64,000 bases of DNA. Source: Shinella sumterensis (GTDB lineage Bacteria; Pseudomonadota; Alphaproteobacteria; Rhizobiales; Rhizobiaceae). Within the stretch, counting starts at the first letter, position 1; each line of letters opens with the position of its first letter. Below are positions 1-10,428 of the stretch, one piece after another. The position numbers and the translations under genes are program-made. The stretch lies in contig NZ_MYFN02000003.1 of the NCBI RefSeq assembly GCF_004514425.2, positions 1 through 64,000 on the forward strand, written 5' to 3'. The notes under the pieces were generated by a model, which saw nothing but the letters and a program-made list of their open reading frames with translations, searched no databases and was not told the DNA's origin.

Positions 1-592
1 GACCAAGAACACCATCCTCAAGGTCTATGACGGCCGCTTCAAGGATATCTTCCAGCAGGTCTTCGACGCCGAATTCGCCGAGAAGTTCAAGGAAGCCAAG
101 ATCTGGTACGAACACCGCCTGATCGACGACATGGTCGCTTCGGCGCTGAAATGGTCCGGCGGTTACGTCTGGGCGTGCAAGAACTACGACGGCGACGTGC
201 AGTCCGACATCGTGGCGCAGGGCTTCGGCTCGCTCGGCCTGATGACCTCCGTCCTGATGACGCCCGATGGCAAGACGGTGGAAGCCGAAGCCGCGCACGG
301 CACGGTGACCCGTCACTACCGCCAGCACCAGAAGGGCGAGGAAACCTCGACCAACTCGATCGCCTCGATCTTCGCCTGGACGCGTGGCCTTGCCCACCGC
401 GCCAAGCTGGATGGCAATGCGGAACTGGCGAAGTTCTCCGAAACGCTGGAGAAGGTTTGCGTCGAGACCGTCGAATCCGGCTTCATGACCAAGGATCTCG
501 CGCTCCTCATCGGCCCCGACCAGCCCTGGCTCTCCACCACCGGCTTCCTCGACAAGATCGACGAAAACCTCCGCAAGGCCATGGCGGCCTGA
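1..592 (+). CDS. icd: Isocitrate dehydrogenase (NADP+), 3' part
   Basis: C-terminal 196 codons of NADP-dependent isocitrate dehydrogenase, which oxidatively decarboxylates isocitrate to 2-oxoglutarate in the cytosolic TCA cycle. The gene runs off the left edge, reading in frame from base 2. Family hallmarks visible are the [14 protein letters not shown] stretch, the [19 protein letters not shown] segment that contributes metal and isocitrate ligands, and the [10 protein letters not shown] segment of the cofactor site. The sequence matches the homodimeric eukaryotic-like IDH family used by alphaproteobacteria rather than the E. coli type. A strong intrinsic terminator follows 20 bases after the stop, so icd ends its transcription unit here. 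Confidence 0.95.
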   Translation, partial: TKNTILKVYDGRFKDIFQQVFDAEFAEKFKEAKIWYEHRLIDDMVASALKWSGGYVWACKNYDGDVQSDIVAQGFGSLGLMTSVLMTPDGKTVEAEAAHGTVTRHYRQHQKGEETSTNSIASIFAWTRGLAHRAKLDGNAELAKFSETLEKVCVETVESGFMTKDLALLIGPDQPWLSTTGFLDKIDENLRKAMAA

Positions 593-610
593 TCGGCGTC
601 CATAAGCATG

Positions 611-641
611 AAAAGCCCGGCCATCGCGCCGGGCTTTTTTA
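611..641 (+). terminator. Rho-independent terminator of icd
   Basis: Stem AAGCCCGG (613-620) pairs with CCGGGCTT (629-636) around an 8-base loop and is followed by a T run. It lies directly after icd and also serves the convergent AraC-type gene poorly, since the T run is on the plus strand. Confidence 0.85.
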
Positions 642-669
642 TTTGGGGGCGGGCTTGCCGCCGCGGGTC

Positions 670-1542
670 TCAGGACGCCGTATCGCCATCCGGCTGGAGC
701 GGCAGGCCGATCTCCGTCAGCAGCGCCTCGGGCGCCACATCCCGCGGGCTGTTGAGATAGTGCTCGAACATCACCTCGTCGCGGATCGACCGGCCCGACG
801 CGGGCAGCCATGCCTCGAAGAGCCAGCGATAGGCAGCACCCATATTCGCATAAGGCCCCTGATGACGCAGCACGGCATAGTCTCCGCCGGACAGCGTGCG
901 TTGCTCCAGCGGCGGCGCGACGGCAGGCGCGGCATCGACCGTGACGCAGGCAAAGGAGCGCAGCTTGTCCTCGGCGACAAGATCGGGATCGTCGAGATAC
1001 AAGCCGATCATGCGCATGCCGGGTCGAAAGAGGCCGCGCGAATAAAGCGTGCCGTAGAGCGCCTCGAAGGCCTTGCCGATGCCCATATAGGACCCGGTAT
1101 GCGGAATGCAGAGCAGGTTCTGCGGCGGGAGCGTGCGGATCGTGACGTCGAACATGCCGGTGGTTTCCTCTTGGTTTTCCGTTGCGTAGGCACGGTGGGG
1201 GCCCTCCCGCCTGTAGCGGGCCGGCGGCATGCCATAGGCAGCCGAAAAGGCCCGCGTGAAGGATTGAAGGTTGGGATAACCCCATCGCGCGGCGATATCG
1301 CGAACGGGACGATCGCTGCGCACCAGATCACCCGCCGCCCGGTGCAGGCGAAGCCGCCGGACGGTCATGGCCAGCGTCTCCTTGTGAACCGCGCGATAGA
1401 CGCGATGCCAGTGATGCGCGGACAGGCAGGCAATTTCGGACAGGCGGTTGAGATCCAGCTCTTTGTCCAGGTGATCGTGGATATAGTCTGAAACGCGCGT
1501 CAGACGCTTCTCGTAGGCCGCCCATATGTCATTGCTGCTCAT
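670..1542 (-). CDS. AraC-family regulator with GyrI-like effector domain
   Basis: 290-residue transcription factor. The first ~110 residues form an AraC/XylS double helix-turn-helix (DYIHDHLDKELDLNRLSEIA, then the second helix pair around WGYPNLQSFTRAF, with the typical PARYRR end). Residues ~125-285 look like a GyrI/Rob-type effector-binding domain (begins FDVTIRTLPPQ, contains the HTGSYMGIGKAFEALY and HQGPYANMGAAYRWLF segments), as in SbmC and the ligand pocket of Rob. Such fusions usually sense small amphipathic compounds or drugs. Start chosen at the ATG at 1542 because a GGGAGG ribosome-binding site lies 7 bases upstream; an open frame continues further upstream without support. Target genes are not evident; the divergent neighbour at 1724 may be one (inference). 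Confidence 0.88.
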   Translation of the reverse strand: MSSNDIWAAYEKRLTRVSDYIHDHLDKELDLNRLSEIACLSAHHWHRVYRAVHKETLAMTVRRLRLHRAAGDLVRSDRPVRDIAARWGYPNLQSFTRAFSAAYGMPPARYRREGPHRAYATENQEETTGMFDVTIRTLPPQNLLCIPHTGSYMGIGKAFEALYGTLYSRGLFRPGMRMIGLYLDDPDLVAEDKLRSFACVTVDAAPAVAPPLEQRTLSGGDYAVLRHQGPYANMGAAYRWLFEAWLPASGRSIRDEVMFEHYLNSPRDVAPEALLTEIGLPLQPDGDTAS

Positions 1543-1723
1543 GTCTCGCCTCCCGTTCGCATGCCTCGAACCATGGCACGGTCCAACTTCGCAAATCTTG
1601 CTCATCTGCATGGCCGCGCGGTTTTCCCTTGCGAGCGGTTTGATCCAGAGCGATGTGCATGGCAAAGTGTACCATCAGCCGCTATCCTGCGGAATTCATG
1701 GGGAGTTTCACACGGGAGACGAC

Positions 1724-2359
1724 ATGGCGCATTTCAAGATTGTCTATCAGGGTTATCCGCTCGACCTTGCCGTTGAGGAACCGCGCATCACCTTGCGGGC
1801 GAGCAGTGGATCCTGGCCCGGCCAGACGCTGGAAGACCATGTCGTCCTGGACTTGACCGTGACATCCCCAAAATTCTTCTTCGATCCCAACAATGACCCC
1901 GAGGATGACGTTTCCCAATGGTTGAACCCGGCGCTTGATACACAATGGCTCAAAATACCGGTGAAGCGCTTCGAGAACCGCGATTATCGCAGCCTGCAGG
2001 ACATCCGGGCAGACTTCCAGGGCGAAGGAACGCGAAACGCCCTGACGGGTGAGGATTGGTGGGAAGCCCCCGGCCTCATCACCACCTACAGCGACGAGTT
2101 TTTCACGCGTGCGGACATCGCCATCCGTCACGACGGCAACGGCACGTTTTCGGTTCAGCTCTCAGGCACAACCCAGTTCGACACGGCCTTTGACATCGCC
2201 TTCAGTGCTCCTCTCAGCGTCAGGTTGGTGGGCTATCGCAACACGGCGACGAAGGATGAACTTTTGGGCTGGTTCGACCGCTTTCTCAAGAAAGACGACT
2301 TCACCTTCACGTCTCTGCAACGCGGTGAAGACCTCTATCTCGACGGTACGGTCAAGTGA
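1724..2359 (+). CDS. Conserved hypothetical protein
   Basis: 211 residues, acidic and Trp-rich, with no family I recognise. Start at the ATG at 1724, preceded by GGGAG at the right spacing; an open frame extends ~66 codons upstream but overlaps the AraC gene start and has no ribosome-binding site. No signal peptide or membrane segment is visible, so it is probably cytosolic. Sequence is soluble-looking with beta-rich composition (alternating hydrophobics such as IVYQGYPLDLAVEEPRITL). It is divergent from the AraC-type regulator with ~180 bases between them, so shared regulation is possible. Confidence 0.75.
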   Translation: MAHFKIVYQGYPLDLAVEEPRITLRASSGSWPGQTLEDHVVLDLTVTSPKFFFDPNNDPEDDVSQWLNPALDTQWLKIPVKRFENRDYRSLQDIRADFQGEGTRNALTGEDWWEAPGLITTYSDEFFTRADIAIRHDGNGTFSVQLSGTTQFDTAFDIAFSAPLSVRLVGYRNTATKDELLGWFDRFLKKDDFTFTSLQRGEDLYLDGTVK

Positions 2360-2415
2360 CCGCCGTCCCAATCGTGCCGAGGCTCCGGGAAATTTCCAAA
2401 GAGGACGGGCGCGGG

Positions 2416-3651
2416 CTAACCGGCTGCGGCCGCTCCCGCATCGGGCGCGATGGTGGCCCGCAGGCGGCTCGCGAGGTCCGAGAGGCCTGACGACGGCTGG
2501 GCCCGCTTCACCCGGTCGCGGCCCTCGTCCTTGGCGGCATAGAGCGCGCGGTCGGCAGCGGAATAGAGACGATCGAAATCGGCGCCGAATGTCTCGACAT
2601 CCGCAAGCCCGATGCTCACGGAAAGACTGATCGCGCGGCCCTCCCCGTCATCCAGCGAAAGGGCGGCTATCTCGCGCCGCAGGGACTGGGCGAAAGCCTC
2701 CGCCCGATCCATGCCATGATGCGGGGCAAACAGCGCAAACTCCTCACCGCCGAAGCGGCAGAACAGCATGCCACGTTCCATTCGCGCGGAAACGGTCTCG
2801 ACGAAACGCTTGAGCACGGCATCGCCCGCGGCATGGCCATAGGTATCGTTGATGCTCTTGAAACGATCGAGATCGAAGACGAGCAGGCTGCCGCCGGACC
2901 GCCCGGCAAGCCGCGCCTGCACATCATCGAGGAAGGAGCCGCGATTGGCGATGCCGGTGAGCGCATCGGTGCGCGACGCCTGACGGTACAGTGCCTCCCC
3001 CCGCTCCTTGATCAGCACCAGCATGGCGACGGCCGCCAGGATCGTATGGGCGAACAGTTCCAGCGAGAAAATCGCGAACCATGCCGAATAGGCCGTGCCG
3101 TGGCCGAAGGCCGAAGGCGCCAGCAAGGTCATGGGCACGCGCAGGAAATAGATGACGCCATGCGACACGAAGAAGAGTGCGGCGAGAAACCGCGTCGGTA
3201 GCGGGTCCGTGCGTTGGCCGCGCCAGATATCCACGCCCGTCGCCACCGAATAGGCGGTGATCATCAGCGAAATGATGATGACGCGGTTGTTCACGTCCTG
3301 CGCCACCGCATCCACGCCCAGATAGGCAACGAGCCAGAGAACCGCTCCGGACAGCACGACGACGCCGTGGACCGGGCGGTTGTCGAACACCCTGAATCCG
3401 GCCCACGTCATGGCATAGCCGAAGACGGCGAGCATATTGGCAAGCCCGACCGTCACGAGCGGATAACCGAATGCACGAAAGGTGAAAAGCAGCGTGCAGA
3501 GCGAGCCCACCCACATGGACAGGCACCAGTAGCCCGCAGCCGCATGGCGCCGATCGGTCAGCCAGACCTGAAGCAGAAAGATCCCGACGACGGTGGTCGA
3601 CAGGAACGTGCACATCATCAAGGTCGAAATACTGACGAGATCTTCGATCAA
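2416..3651 (-). CDS. Membrane-bound diguanylate cyclase (GGDEF)
   Basis: Makes the second messenger cyclic di-GMP from two GTP. The N-terminal ~230 residues contain about six hydrophobic segments, forming an integral-membrane sensor of unknown ligand. The GGDEF domain follows, with the intact active-site motif GGEEF at residues 301-305 (in FCRFGGEEF) and the preceding DLDRFKSINDTYGH signature. The RxxD inhibitory site normally five residues before the motif is not present (RGML instead), so product inhibition is probably absent. Start placed at the TTG at 3651, which has GGAG eight bases upstream; an upstream TTG at 3720 would lie inside the hairpin following alaS, and an ATG at 3618 is an alternative. 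Confidence 0.9.
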   Translation of the reverse strand: MIEDLVSISTLMMCTFLSTTVVGIFLLQVWLTDRRHAAAGYWCLSMWVGSLCTLLFTFRAFGYPLVTVGLANMLAVFGYAMTWAGFRVFDNRPVHGVVVLSGAVLWLVAYLGVDAVAQDVNNRVIIISLMITAYSVATGVDIWRGQRTDPLPTRFLAALFFVSHGVIYFLRVPMTLLAPSAFGHGTAYSAWFAIFSLELFAHTILAAVAMLVLIKERGEALYRQASRTDALTGIANRGSFLDDVQARLAGRSGGSLLVFDLDRFKSINDTYGHAAGDAVLKRFVETVSARMERGMLFCRFGGEEFALFAPHHGMDRAEAFAQSLRREIAALSLDDGEGRAISLSVSIGLADVETFGADFDRLYSAADRALYAAKDEGRDRVKRAQPSSGLSDLASRLRATIAPDAGAAAAG

Positions 3652-3708
3652 AACAAAAACTCCGCGCGGCACCACGCTACACGGAAACGTTGAAGACTTC
3701 GCAAACGA

Positions 3709-3730
3709 ACGGCGGGCCAAGGCCCGCCGT
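3709..3730 (-). terminator. Hairpin after alaS
   Basis: Perfect 10-bp inverted repeat ACGGCGGGCC / GGCCCGCCGT with a 2-base centre, ~40 bases after the alaS stop. Reading on the minus strand it is followed by TTCGTTTGC, a weak U tract, so it is a probable but not ideal intrinsic terminator. Confidence 0.6.
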
Positions 3731-3771
3731 AGCGTATCAGATCGGGTCGATTCCGGCCGCCGGCCGCGCGG

Positions 3772-6432
3772 TCAGCCGCCGATGGCAGCGGCCACGGCGT
3801 CGATCGCCTCGGCCGCCCTGGCGCCATCGGGCCCGCCGGCCTGCGCCATGTCGGGACGCCCGCCGCCGCCCTTGCCGCCGAGCGCTTCGGAGGCGACGCG
3901 CACGAGATCGACGGCGCTGAGGCGGCCCGTCAGATCCTCGGTGACGGCGACGACGGCGCTCGCCTTGCCATCCGGCGAGACGCCGATAAAGGCGACGACG
4001 CCGGAGCCCAGGCTCTTCTTGCCCTCGTCGGCCAGGCCCTTCAGGTCCTTCGGCTCGACGCCCGTCACGACCTTGCCGAGATACTTGATGCCGGCGACAT
4101 CGCGCACGCCATCGTCACCGCCGGCCGAGCCGCCGGACAGGGCGAGCTTCTTCTTGGCCTCGGTCAGTTCGCGTTCGAGCTTGCGGCGTTCGTCGGCGAG
4201 CGCCTCGACGCGGGCCAGAACCTCGCCGGGCTGCACCTTCAGTGCACTGGCAAGCGACTTCACGCGCTCGTCCTGCTCGGCGAGATAGGCGCGAGCGGCC
4301 TCGCCCGTCAGCGCCTCCAGGCGGCGCACGCCCGAGCCGACGGCACTTTCCGAGAGGATGCGAACAAGGCCGATCTCACCGGTGGCGGAGACATGCGTGC
4401 CGCCGCAAAGCTCGACCGAATAGGGCCGGTTCGCCTTGGCGCCGTGCAGGCCGGTGCCCATGGAGACGACACGGACCTCATCCCCGTACTTTTCGCCGAA
4501 CAGCGCCATGGCGCCTTCCGCAATGGCATCATCCACCGACATCAGGCGGGTGGTGACCGGCGCGTTCTGCACGATGATCTCGTTGGCCATGTCCTCGATG
4601 ACGCGCAGTTCCTCGGCCGTCATCGGCTTGGGATGCGAAACGTCGAAACGCAGGCGCTCGGGCGCCACGAGCGAACCCTTCTGGGCGACATGGGTGCCCA
4701 GGACCTCGCGCAGCGCCTCGTGCAGCAGGTGCGTGGCGGAGTGGTTGGCGCGCAGGCGCGACCGGCGCGCATGATCGACCGTGAGCACGACCGCATCGTC
4801 GAGCTTCAGCGTGCCGTTCTCGACGACGGCGCTATGCACGAACAGCCCCTCGCCCTTCTTCTGCGTATCGGTGACGGCAAGGCGGGCATTGTCCGAGGTG
4901 ATGACACCGGTATCGCCCATCTGGCCGCCGGATTCGCCGTAGAACGGGGTCTGGTTCACGACGATCTGCACGCTGTCGCCGGCCTTGGCGCTGCCGACGG
5001 CCTTGCCGTCGACGACGATGGCCTGAACCACGCCTTCGGCCGTTTCGGTGTCGTAGCCGAGGAATTCGGTGGCGCCGTGCTTTTCCTTCAATTCGAACCA
5101 GACGGCCTCGGTCGCCTTGTCGCCCGAGCCCGACCAGTTGGCGCGGGCCTCGGCCTTCTGGCGCTGCATCGCATCGTTGAAGCCGGAGAGATCGACATTG
5201 ATCTCGCGGGCGCGCAGCGCATCCTGCGTCAGGTCGAGCGGGAAGCCGTAAGTGTCGTAGAGCTTGAAGGCGGTTTCGCCGTCCAGCATGTCACCCTTCT
5301 TGAGCGTGACGGTGGCGTCCGACAGCAGCGAGAGGCCGCGCTCCAGCGTCTTGCGGAAACGGGTTTCCTCGAGCTTCAGCGTCTCGGAAATCAGCGCCTC
5401 TGCGCGCACGAGTTCCGGATAGGCGCGGCCCATCTCGCCGACGAGTGCCGGCAGCAGCGACCACATCAGCGGCTCCTTGGCGCCGAGCAGCTGCATGTGA
5501 CGCATGGCGCGGCGCATGATGCGGCGCAGGACGTAGCCGCGGCCTTCGTTCGAGGGCAGCACGCCGTCGGCGATCAGGAACGCGGACGAGCGCAGGTGAT
5601 CGGCGATGACGCGGCAGCTCGCGGCGGCCTCGCCCTCGGCCTTGGTGCCCACCGTTTCCTCGACGGCGGCAATCAGCGTGCGGAACAGGTCGGTCTCGAA
5701 AACGCTCTGCACGCCCTGGAGGATGCAGGCCATGCGTTCCAGGCCCATGCCGGTATCGATGGACGGACGCGGCAGCGGACTGCGCTCGCCGGGCGCGGTC
5801 TGGTCGAACTGCATGAAGACGAGGTTCCAGAACTCCAGGAACCGGTCGCCGTCCTCTTCCGGCGAGCCCGGAGGGCCGCCCCAGACATGCTCGCCCTGGT
5901 CGATGAAGATTTCCGAACAGGGGCCGCAGGGGCCGGTATCGCCCATCTGCCAGAAATTGTCGGAGGTCGGGATGCGGATGATGCGGTCGTCGGAGAAACC
6001 GGCGATCTTCTTCCACAGCAGCGCGGCCTCGTCGTCATCGGCATAGACGGTGACGAGAAGACGATCCTTCGGCAGGTCGAAGCCCTTGGTGACGAGCGTC
6101 CAGGCATGCTCGATCGCCTGCTCCTTGAAGTAATCGCCGAAGGAGAAGTTGCCGAGCATCTCGAAGAAGGTCAGATGACGCGCGGTATAGCCGACATTGT
6201 CGAGATCGTTGTGCTTGCCGCCGGCGCGCACGACCTTCTGGGCCGTCGTCGCCTTGGTGTAGGGCCGCGTCTCCAGCCCCGTGAAGACGTTCTTGAACTG
6301 CACCATGCCGGCATTGGTGAACATGAGCGTCGGATCGTTACGCGGCACAAGGGGGCTGGAGGCCACGACCTCGTGCCCGTTCTTGCGGAAATAGTCGAGA
6401 AAAGTCGACCGGATGTCATTCACGCCGCTCAT
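3772..6432 (-). CDS. alaS: Alanine--tRNA ligase
   Basis: 886 residues, the full length expected for bacterial AlaRS. It charges tRNA-Ala and hydrolyses mischarged Ser/Gly-tRNA. Visible domains: N-terminal class II catalytic core (begins [17 protein letters not shown], with the [11 protein letters not shown] and [13 protein letters not shown] segments), tRNA-recognition helices, the editing domain with zinc/substrate ligands HSATH (about residue 562) and CGGTH (about 676), then a coiled linker and the C-Ala DHHA1 domain ending in [13 protein letters not shown]. Start ATG at 6432 has AAGGA five to eight bases upstream. It is next to recA as in other Rhizobiaceae. Confidence 0.98.
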   Translation of the reverse strand: MSGVNDIRSTFLDYFRKNGHEVVASSPLVPRNDPTLMFTNAGMVQFKNVFTGLETRPYTKATTAQKVVRAGGKHNDLDNVGYTARHLTFFEMLGNFSFGDYFKEQAIEHAWTLVTKGFDLPKDRLLVTVYADDDEAALLWKKIAGFSDDRIIRIPTSDNFWQMGDTGPCGPCSEIFIDQGEHVWGGPPGSPEEDGDRFLEFWNLVFMQFDQTAPGERSPLPRPSIDTGMGLERMACILQGVQSVFETDLFRTLIAAVEETVGTKAEGEAAASCRVIADHLRSSAFLIADGVLPSNEGRGYVLRRIMRRAMRHMQLLGAKEPLMWSLLPALVGEMGRAYPELVRAEALISETLKLEETRFRKTLERGLSLLSDATVTLKKGDMLDGETAFKLYDTYGFPLDLTQDALRAREINVDLSGFNDAMQRQKAEARANWSGSGDKATEAVWFELKEKHGATEFLGYDTETAEGVVQAIVVDGKAVGSAKAGDSVQIVVNQTPFYGESGGQMGDTGVITSDNARLAVTDTQKKGEGLFVHSAVVENGTLKLDDAVVLTVDHARRSRLRANHSATHLLHEALREVLGTHVAQKGSLVAPERLRFDVSHPKPMTAEELRVIEDMANEIIVQNAPVTTRLMSVDDAIAEGAMALFGEKYGDEVRVVSMGTGLHGAKANRPYSVELCGGTHVSATGEIGLVRILSESAVGSGVRRLEALTGEAARAYLAEQDERVKSLASALKVQPGEVLARVEALADERRKLERELTEAKKKLALSGGSAGGDDGVRDVAGIKYLGKVVTGVEPKDLKGLADEGKKSLGSGVVAFIGVSPDGKASAVVAVTEDLTGRLSAVDLVRVASEALGGKGGGGRPDMAQAGGPDGARAAEAIDAVAAAIGG

Positions 6433-6742
6433 ATCGCGTCCTTCATCTTAGCACTGTCTGCACCGGAACCGGCGCGTCATCCACCCAATTGCCCCACAGC
6501 GACGCGACACCGCCTCGCCGGCCGGAGTGCCCGCCCGGAAGGCCTTGTGGACCGTCCATCCGCGAATTCCGTCGAAACCGCGCTTCGCCCGACGCCTTCC
6601 GAAGGAAGGCCTGAAACCGCGGGCATGCGCGAGAACTGAAGGCTTTTATCGTCCGGCCCGGCACCTGTCCAGACACGAAGAAACCGGCCCTTCGCGAAGA
6701 AAGGCCGGTTTTCCGTCGTTTTCCGAAAGCGTTGCGGGAAGA
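6433..6742. other. Intergenic region recA-alaS
   Basis: 310 bases between the recA stop and the alaS start, both genes on the minus strand. It holds the recA terminator hairpin at its left end and presumably the alaS promoter near its right end. I see no convincing open reading frame; stretches open in some frames are GC-bias artefacts. Confidence 0.6.
6679..6712 (-). terminator. Rho-independent terminator of recA
   Basis: Inverted repeat AAACCGGCC (6681-6689) and GGCCGGTTT (6703-6711), about 30 bases after the recA stop. On the minus strand the stem is followed by TTTCTTCG. Confidence 0.75.
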
Positions 6743-7831
<1,089 letters not shown>

Positions 7832-7899
7832 TTTGTCCACCTTTAGGTTATTGAAGCAAGACAGGCAACGAACCCGCCGATGAAAGCTATGTACACATT

Positions 7900-7916
7900 T
7901 TGTTCTCTTTTTGCAA
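7900..7916 (-). promoter_or_regulatory. Candidate LexA operator upstream of recA
   Basis: On the minus strand this reads TTG-N11-CAA, the pattern first noted upstream of rhizobial recA, and contains one intact GAAC half-site of the alphaproteobacterial GAAC-N7-GAAC box (the other half reads TTGC). It lies ~70 bases before the recA start. SOS control of recA is expected from the family; the site itself is imperfect. Confidence 0.5.
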
Positions 7917-8065
7917 GGACCGTTCATCCATTTGAGTGAATTGGCAAATCAGGCGTGTGTTCTACTTTCGTTTCAAGTGGATGATCGTGGATTGAAAACA
8001 ACGGTTTGACCGCCCTGCAACCTGCCTGGGACGGACGAATCGGCATGCGGATGCGAAGGACTGTG

Positions 8066-9013
8066 ATGACGGACAGAACGATACTGGTGATGGGCGGCGC
8101 CCATGTGGACAGGCGCGGGCGCATTGCCGGCGAGACGGTGCCCGGCGCCAGCAATCCGGGCGGGTGGTTCGTGGAAGCGGGCGGCGGCGCCTTCAATGCG
8201 GCGCGCAATCTCGCCCGGCTCGGCCGCCGCGTGCGGCTGGTCTCGCCGCGTGGCGGCGACACGGACGGCGAGATCGTCGCGGCCGCCGCACAGGCGGCGG
8301 GCGTCGAGGACACGCCCTTCACCTTTCTCGACCGCGCGACCCCGAGCTACACGGCGATCATCGAGCGCGACGGCAACCTCGTCATCGCGCTGGCCGACAT
8401 GGAGCTTTACCGGCTGTTTTCGCCGCGCCGGCTGCAACAGCGCGCCATGCGCGAGGCGATTGCCGAAGCGGGCGCCCTGCTGACCGATGCCAACCTGCCG
8501 GCGGAAACGTTGGAGGCGATGGCAGCGATGGCGCGGGAAGCCGGCATTCCGCTTGCCGCCATCGCCATTTCGCCGGCCAAGGTCGTGCGCCTTGGAAAAA
8601 CCCTGCCCGCCCTCGCCTTCCTGTTCATGAACGAGGCGGAGGCGCGCACGCTCTGCGGCGCCAGCCCGGAAAACCCGGCCGACTGGCCCGACGCGCTGCG
8701 CGCCGTTGGCCTTCGCGCCGGCGTGGTCACGCGCGGCGGCAGAGGCGTCATCGCCTTTGACGAGAAGCGTGCCGCTTCGGTGGTGCCGCCGGCCATACCG
8801 GCGCTCGGCGATGTCACCGGCGCGGGCGATTCGCTCGCCTCCGGCTTTCTCGACGCGTGGCTTCGCGGGGTGCCGATCGACGAGGCGTTGCGCCATGGCG
8901 TTGCCGCCGCCGTCATCACCGTGCGCTCGCCGCTCGCCGTTGCGGAGGAAATGTCGCAGACGGCCCTTGCCGACGCACTTTCTCTTGTGCCGCCTGCCGA
9001 AATCCTGTCATGA
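8066..9013 (+). CDS. psuK: Pseudouridine kinase, PfkB family
   Basis: 315-residue PfkB/ribokinase-fold sugar kinase. The C-terminal PfkB signature with the catalytic aspartate is visible (GDVTGAGDSLASGF), and the N-terminal GGAFNAARNLARLG glycine-rich substrate motif is intact. Substrate is assigned from context: the next gene 34 bases downstream encodes pseudouridine-5'-phosphate glycosidase, and this pair forms the standard pseudouridine degradation route (kinase then glycosidase). Start ATG at 8066 follows AAGGA by five bases. Without the neighbour it could only be called a PfkB kinase. Confidence 0.85.
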   Translation: MTDRTILVMGGAHVDRRGRIAGETVPGASNPGGWFVEAGGGAFNAARNLARLGRRVRLVSPRGGDTDGEIVAAAAQAAGVEDTPFTFLDRATPSYTAIIERDGNLVIALADMELYRLFSPRRLQQRAMREAIAEAGALLTDANLPAETLEAMAAMAREAGIPLAAIAISPAKVVRLGKTLPALAFLFMNEAEARTLCGASPENPADWPDALRAVGLRAGVVTRGGRGVIAFDEKRAASVVPPAIPALGDVTGAGDSLASGFLDAWLRGVPIDEALRHGVAAAVITVRSPLAVAEEMSQTALADALSLVPPAEILS

Positions 9014-9047
9014 GACTTTTTTGCCCAAAATCCTTCAAGGACATCGC

Positions 9048-9974
9048 ATGACCAGACCCGTCTCCTCCCTCCTGCCGATGCAGTATTCGGACGAAGTCGC
9101 CGCCGCCAAGGCCCGCGGCGCGCCGATCGTCGCCCTCGAATCGACAATCATCACGCACGGCATGCCCTATCCGGGCAATCTCGATATGGCGCGCAGCGTG
9201 GAGACGATCATCCGCGACAACGGCGCCGTGCCGGCCACCATCGCCGTCATCGAGGGCGTGCTGCATATCGGCCTGGAAGCCACCCAGCTCGAGGCGCTCG
9301 CGCAGACCAAGGGCGCGATGAAGGTATCGCGCGCCGATATGGCGTTTGCCATTGCCGAGCGCCGTACGGGCGCGACCACGGTCGCCGCCACGATGATCGG
9401 TGCTGCGCGCGCCGGCATCAGGGTCTTCGCCACCGGCGGCATCGGCGGGGTTCACCGCGGCGCGGAAGAGACCTTCGACATCTCGGCCGACCTCGAGGAA
9501 CTCGCGCGCACTGGCGTGATCGTCGTCTGCGCCGGCCCCAAGGCGATCCTCGACATCCCCAAGACGCTGGAGGTGCTGGAAACGCGCGGCGTGCCGGTCG
9601 TGACCTATGACAGCGCCATCTTCCCGGCCTTCTGGTCGCGCGATTCGGGCCTGAAGAGCCCGCTGACGCTCAACAGCCCGGCGGCGATCGCCAACTTCCA
9701 GACGGTGCGCGACCAGCTCGGCGTCGACGGCGGCATGCTGATCGCCAATCCGGTGCCGCAGGCCGACGAGATCCCGCGCGAGGAGATGGAAATCTACATC
9801 ACCCGCGCGCTCGACAATGCCGAGCGTGACGAGATCGCCGGCAAGGCCGTCACGCCCTACCTGCTCGACAGCCTGTTCCACCTGACCGACGGCCGCAGCC
9901 TCAAGACGAACATCGCGCTCGTGGAGAACAATGCCCGCCTGGCGGCAGAGATCGCCGTCGCGATGGTGGCCTGA
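9048..9974 (+). CDS. psuG: Pseudouridine-5'-phosphate glycosidase
   Basis: 308 residues. Cleaves the C-C glycosidic bond of pseudouridine 5'-phosphate to give uracil and ribose 5-phosphate, completing salvage after PsuK. Family features seen: VALESTIITHGMPYPGN near the N-terminus (contains the active-site Glu), the GATTVAATM and ATGGIGGVHRG segments, and NPVPQADEIPREEM. Start ATG at 9048 with AAGGA six bases upstream. Likely co-transcribed with psuK; a terminator follows directly. Confidence 0.95.
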   Translation: MTRPVSSLLPMQYSDEVAAAKARGAPIVALESTIITHGMPYPGNLDMARSVETIIRDNGAVPATIAVIEGVLHIGLEATQLEALAQTKGAMKVSRADMAFAIAERRTGATTVAATMIGAARAGIRVFATGGIGGVHRGAEETFDISADLEELARTGVIVVCAGPKAILDIPKTLEVLETRGVPVVTYDSAIFPAFWSRDSGLKSPLTLNSPAAIANFQTVRDQLGVDGGMLIANPVPQADEIPREEMEIYITRALDNAERDEIAGKAVTPYLLDSLFHLTDGRSLKTNIALVENNARLAAEIAVAMVA

Positions 9975-9982
9975 TAACGACG

Positions 9983-10012
9983 TAGCGGCCGGTTTGATCC
10001 GGCCGCTTTTCG
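9983..10012 (+). terminator. Rho-independent terminator of psuKG
   Basis: Stem AGCGGCCGG (9984-9992) and CCGGCCGCT (9999-10007) with loop TTTGAT and a short T run. Confidence 0.85.
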
Positions 10013-10030
10013 CTACGCGACGTGGGAACA

Positions 10031-10366
10031 CTAGCGATGCTTGGCGAACAAGTCTCGTTGGGCTTGGTTGATCGCGCCTTCGTTCCAATCCACTTCACGC
10101 TTTGACGGCGGGATGTGGTCGCGCCGACGGTCATTGTCGTAAAACAGAGTGCCATGGATGCCAAGCGCATCGCGCTTCAGGATTGGGCGGCTCCAGATTG
10201 GCGCCAACACAGCACCGGCCATTTCCTCTCCAAGTCGGTCGAGCAAATCCTCGGCCAGTTCGATATCTCGTCCGTTCGGGAAGATTGCTTCAAACTCCGC
10301 CTCCGTCGCCTGGAAAAGGCTGTAGGTAGCGTTGTCAGCATCATCGATGATCTGGATGTTCTTCAT
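10031..10366 (-). CDS. Small conserved-looking hypothetical protein
   Basis: 111 residues, acidic N-terminal half (begins MKNIQIIDDADNATYSLFQATEAEF) and a basic C-terminus. No domain is recognised and no signal peptide or membrane helix is visible. The N-terminal composition looks like a genuine folded protein, and base composition is lower in GC than the surrounding core genes. Ribosome-binding site is weak. It lies 62 bases downstream of an open frame on the same strand that is interrupted by the IS element, so the two may once have been an operon that lost its promoter (inference). Confidence 0.65.
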   Translation of the reverse strand: MKNIQIIDDADNATYSLFQATEAEFEAIFPNGRDIELAEDLLDRLGEEMAGAVLAPIWSRPILKRDALGIHGTLFYDNDRRRDHIPPSKREVDWNEGAINQAQRDLFAKHR

Positions 10367-10428
10367 GTCGCCGTTTTGGCATTGATAGAGCCCCGCTGCA
10401 ACCGAAGTCAGTGCTATTCGGCCGGACG

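Noticed and set aside
3652-3720. Longer diguanylate cyclase starting at TTG 3720
   Set aside because: That start lies within the hairpin after alaS and lacks a ribosome-binding site; TTG at 3651 has GGAG at good spacing.
4393-6639. Long plus-strand open frame opposite alaS
   Set aside because: alaS is complete and unmistakable on the other strand; the antisense frame has no recognisable motif and is a codon-bias shadow.
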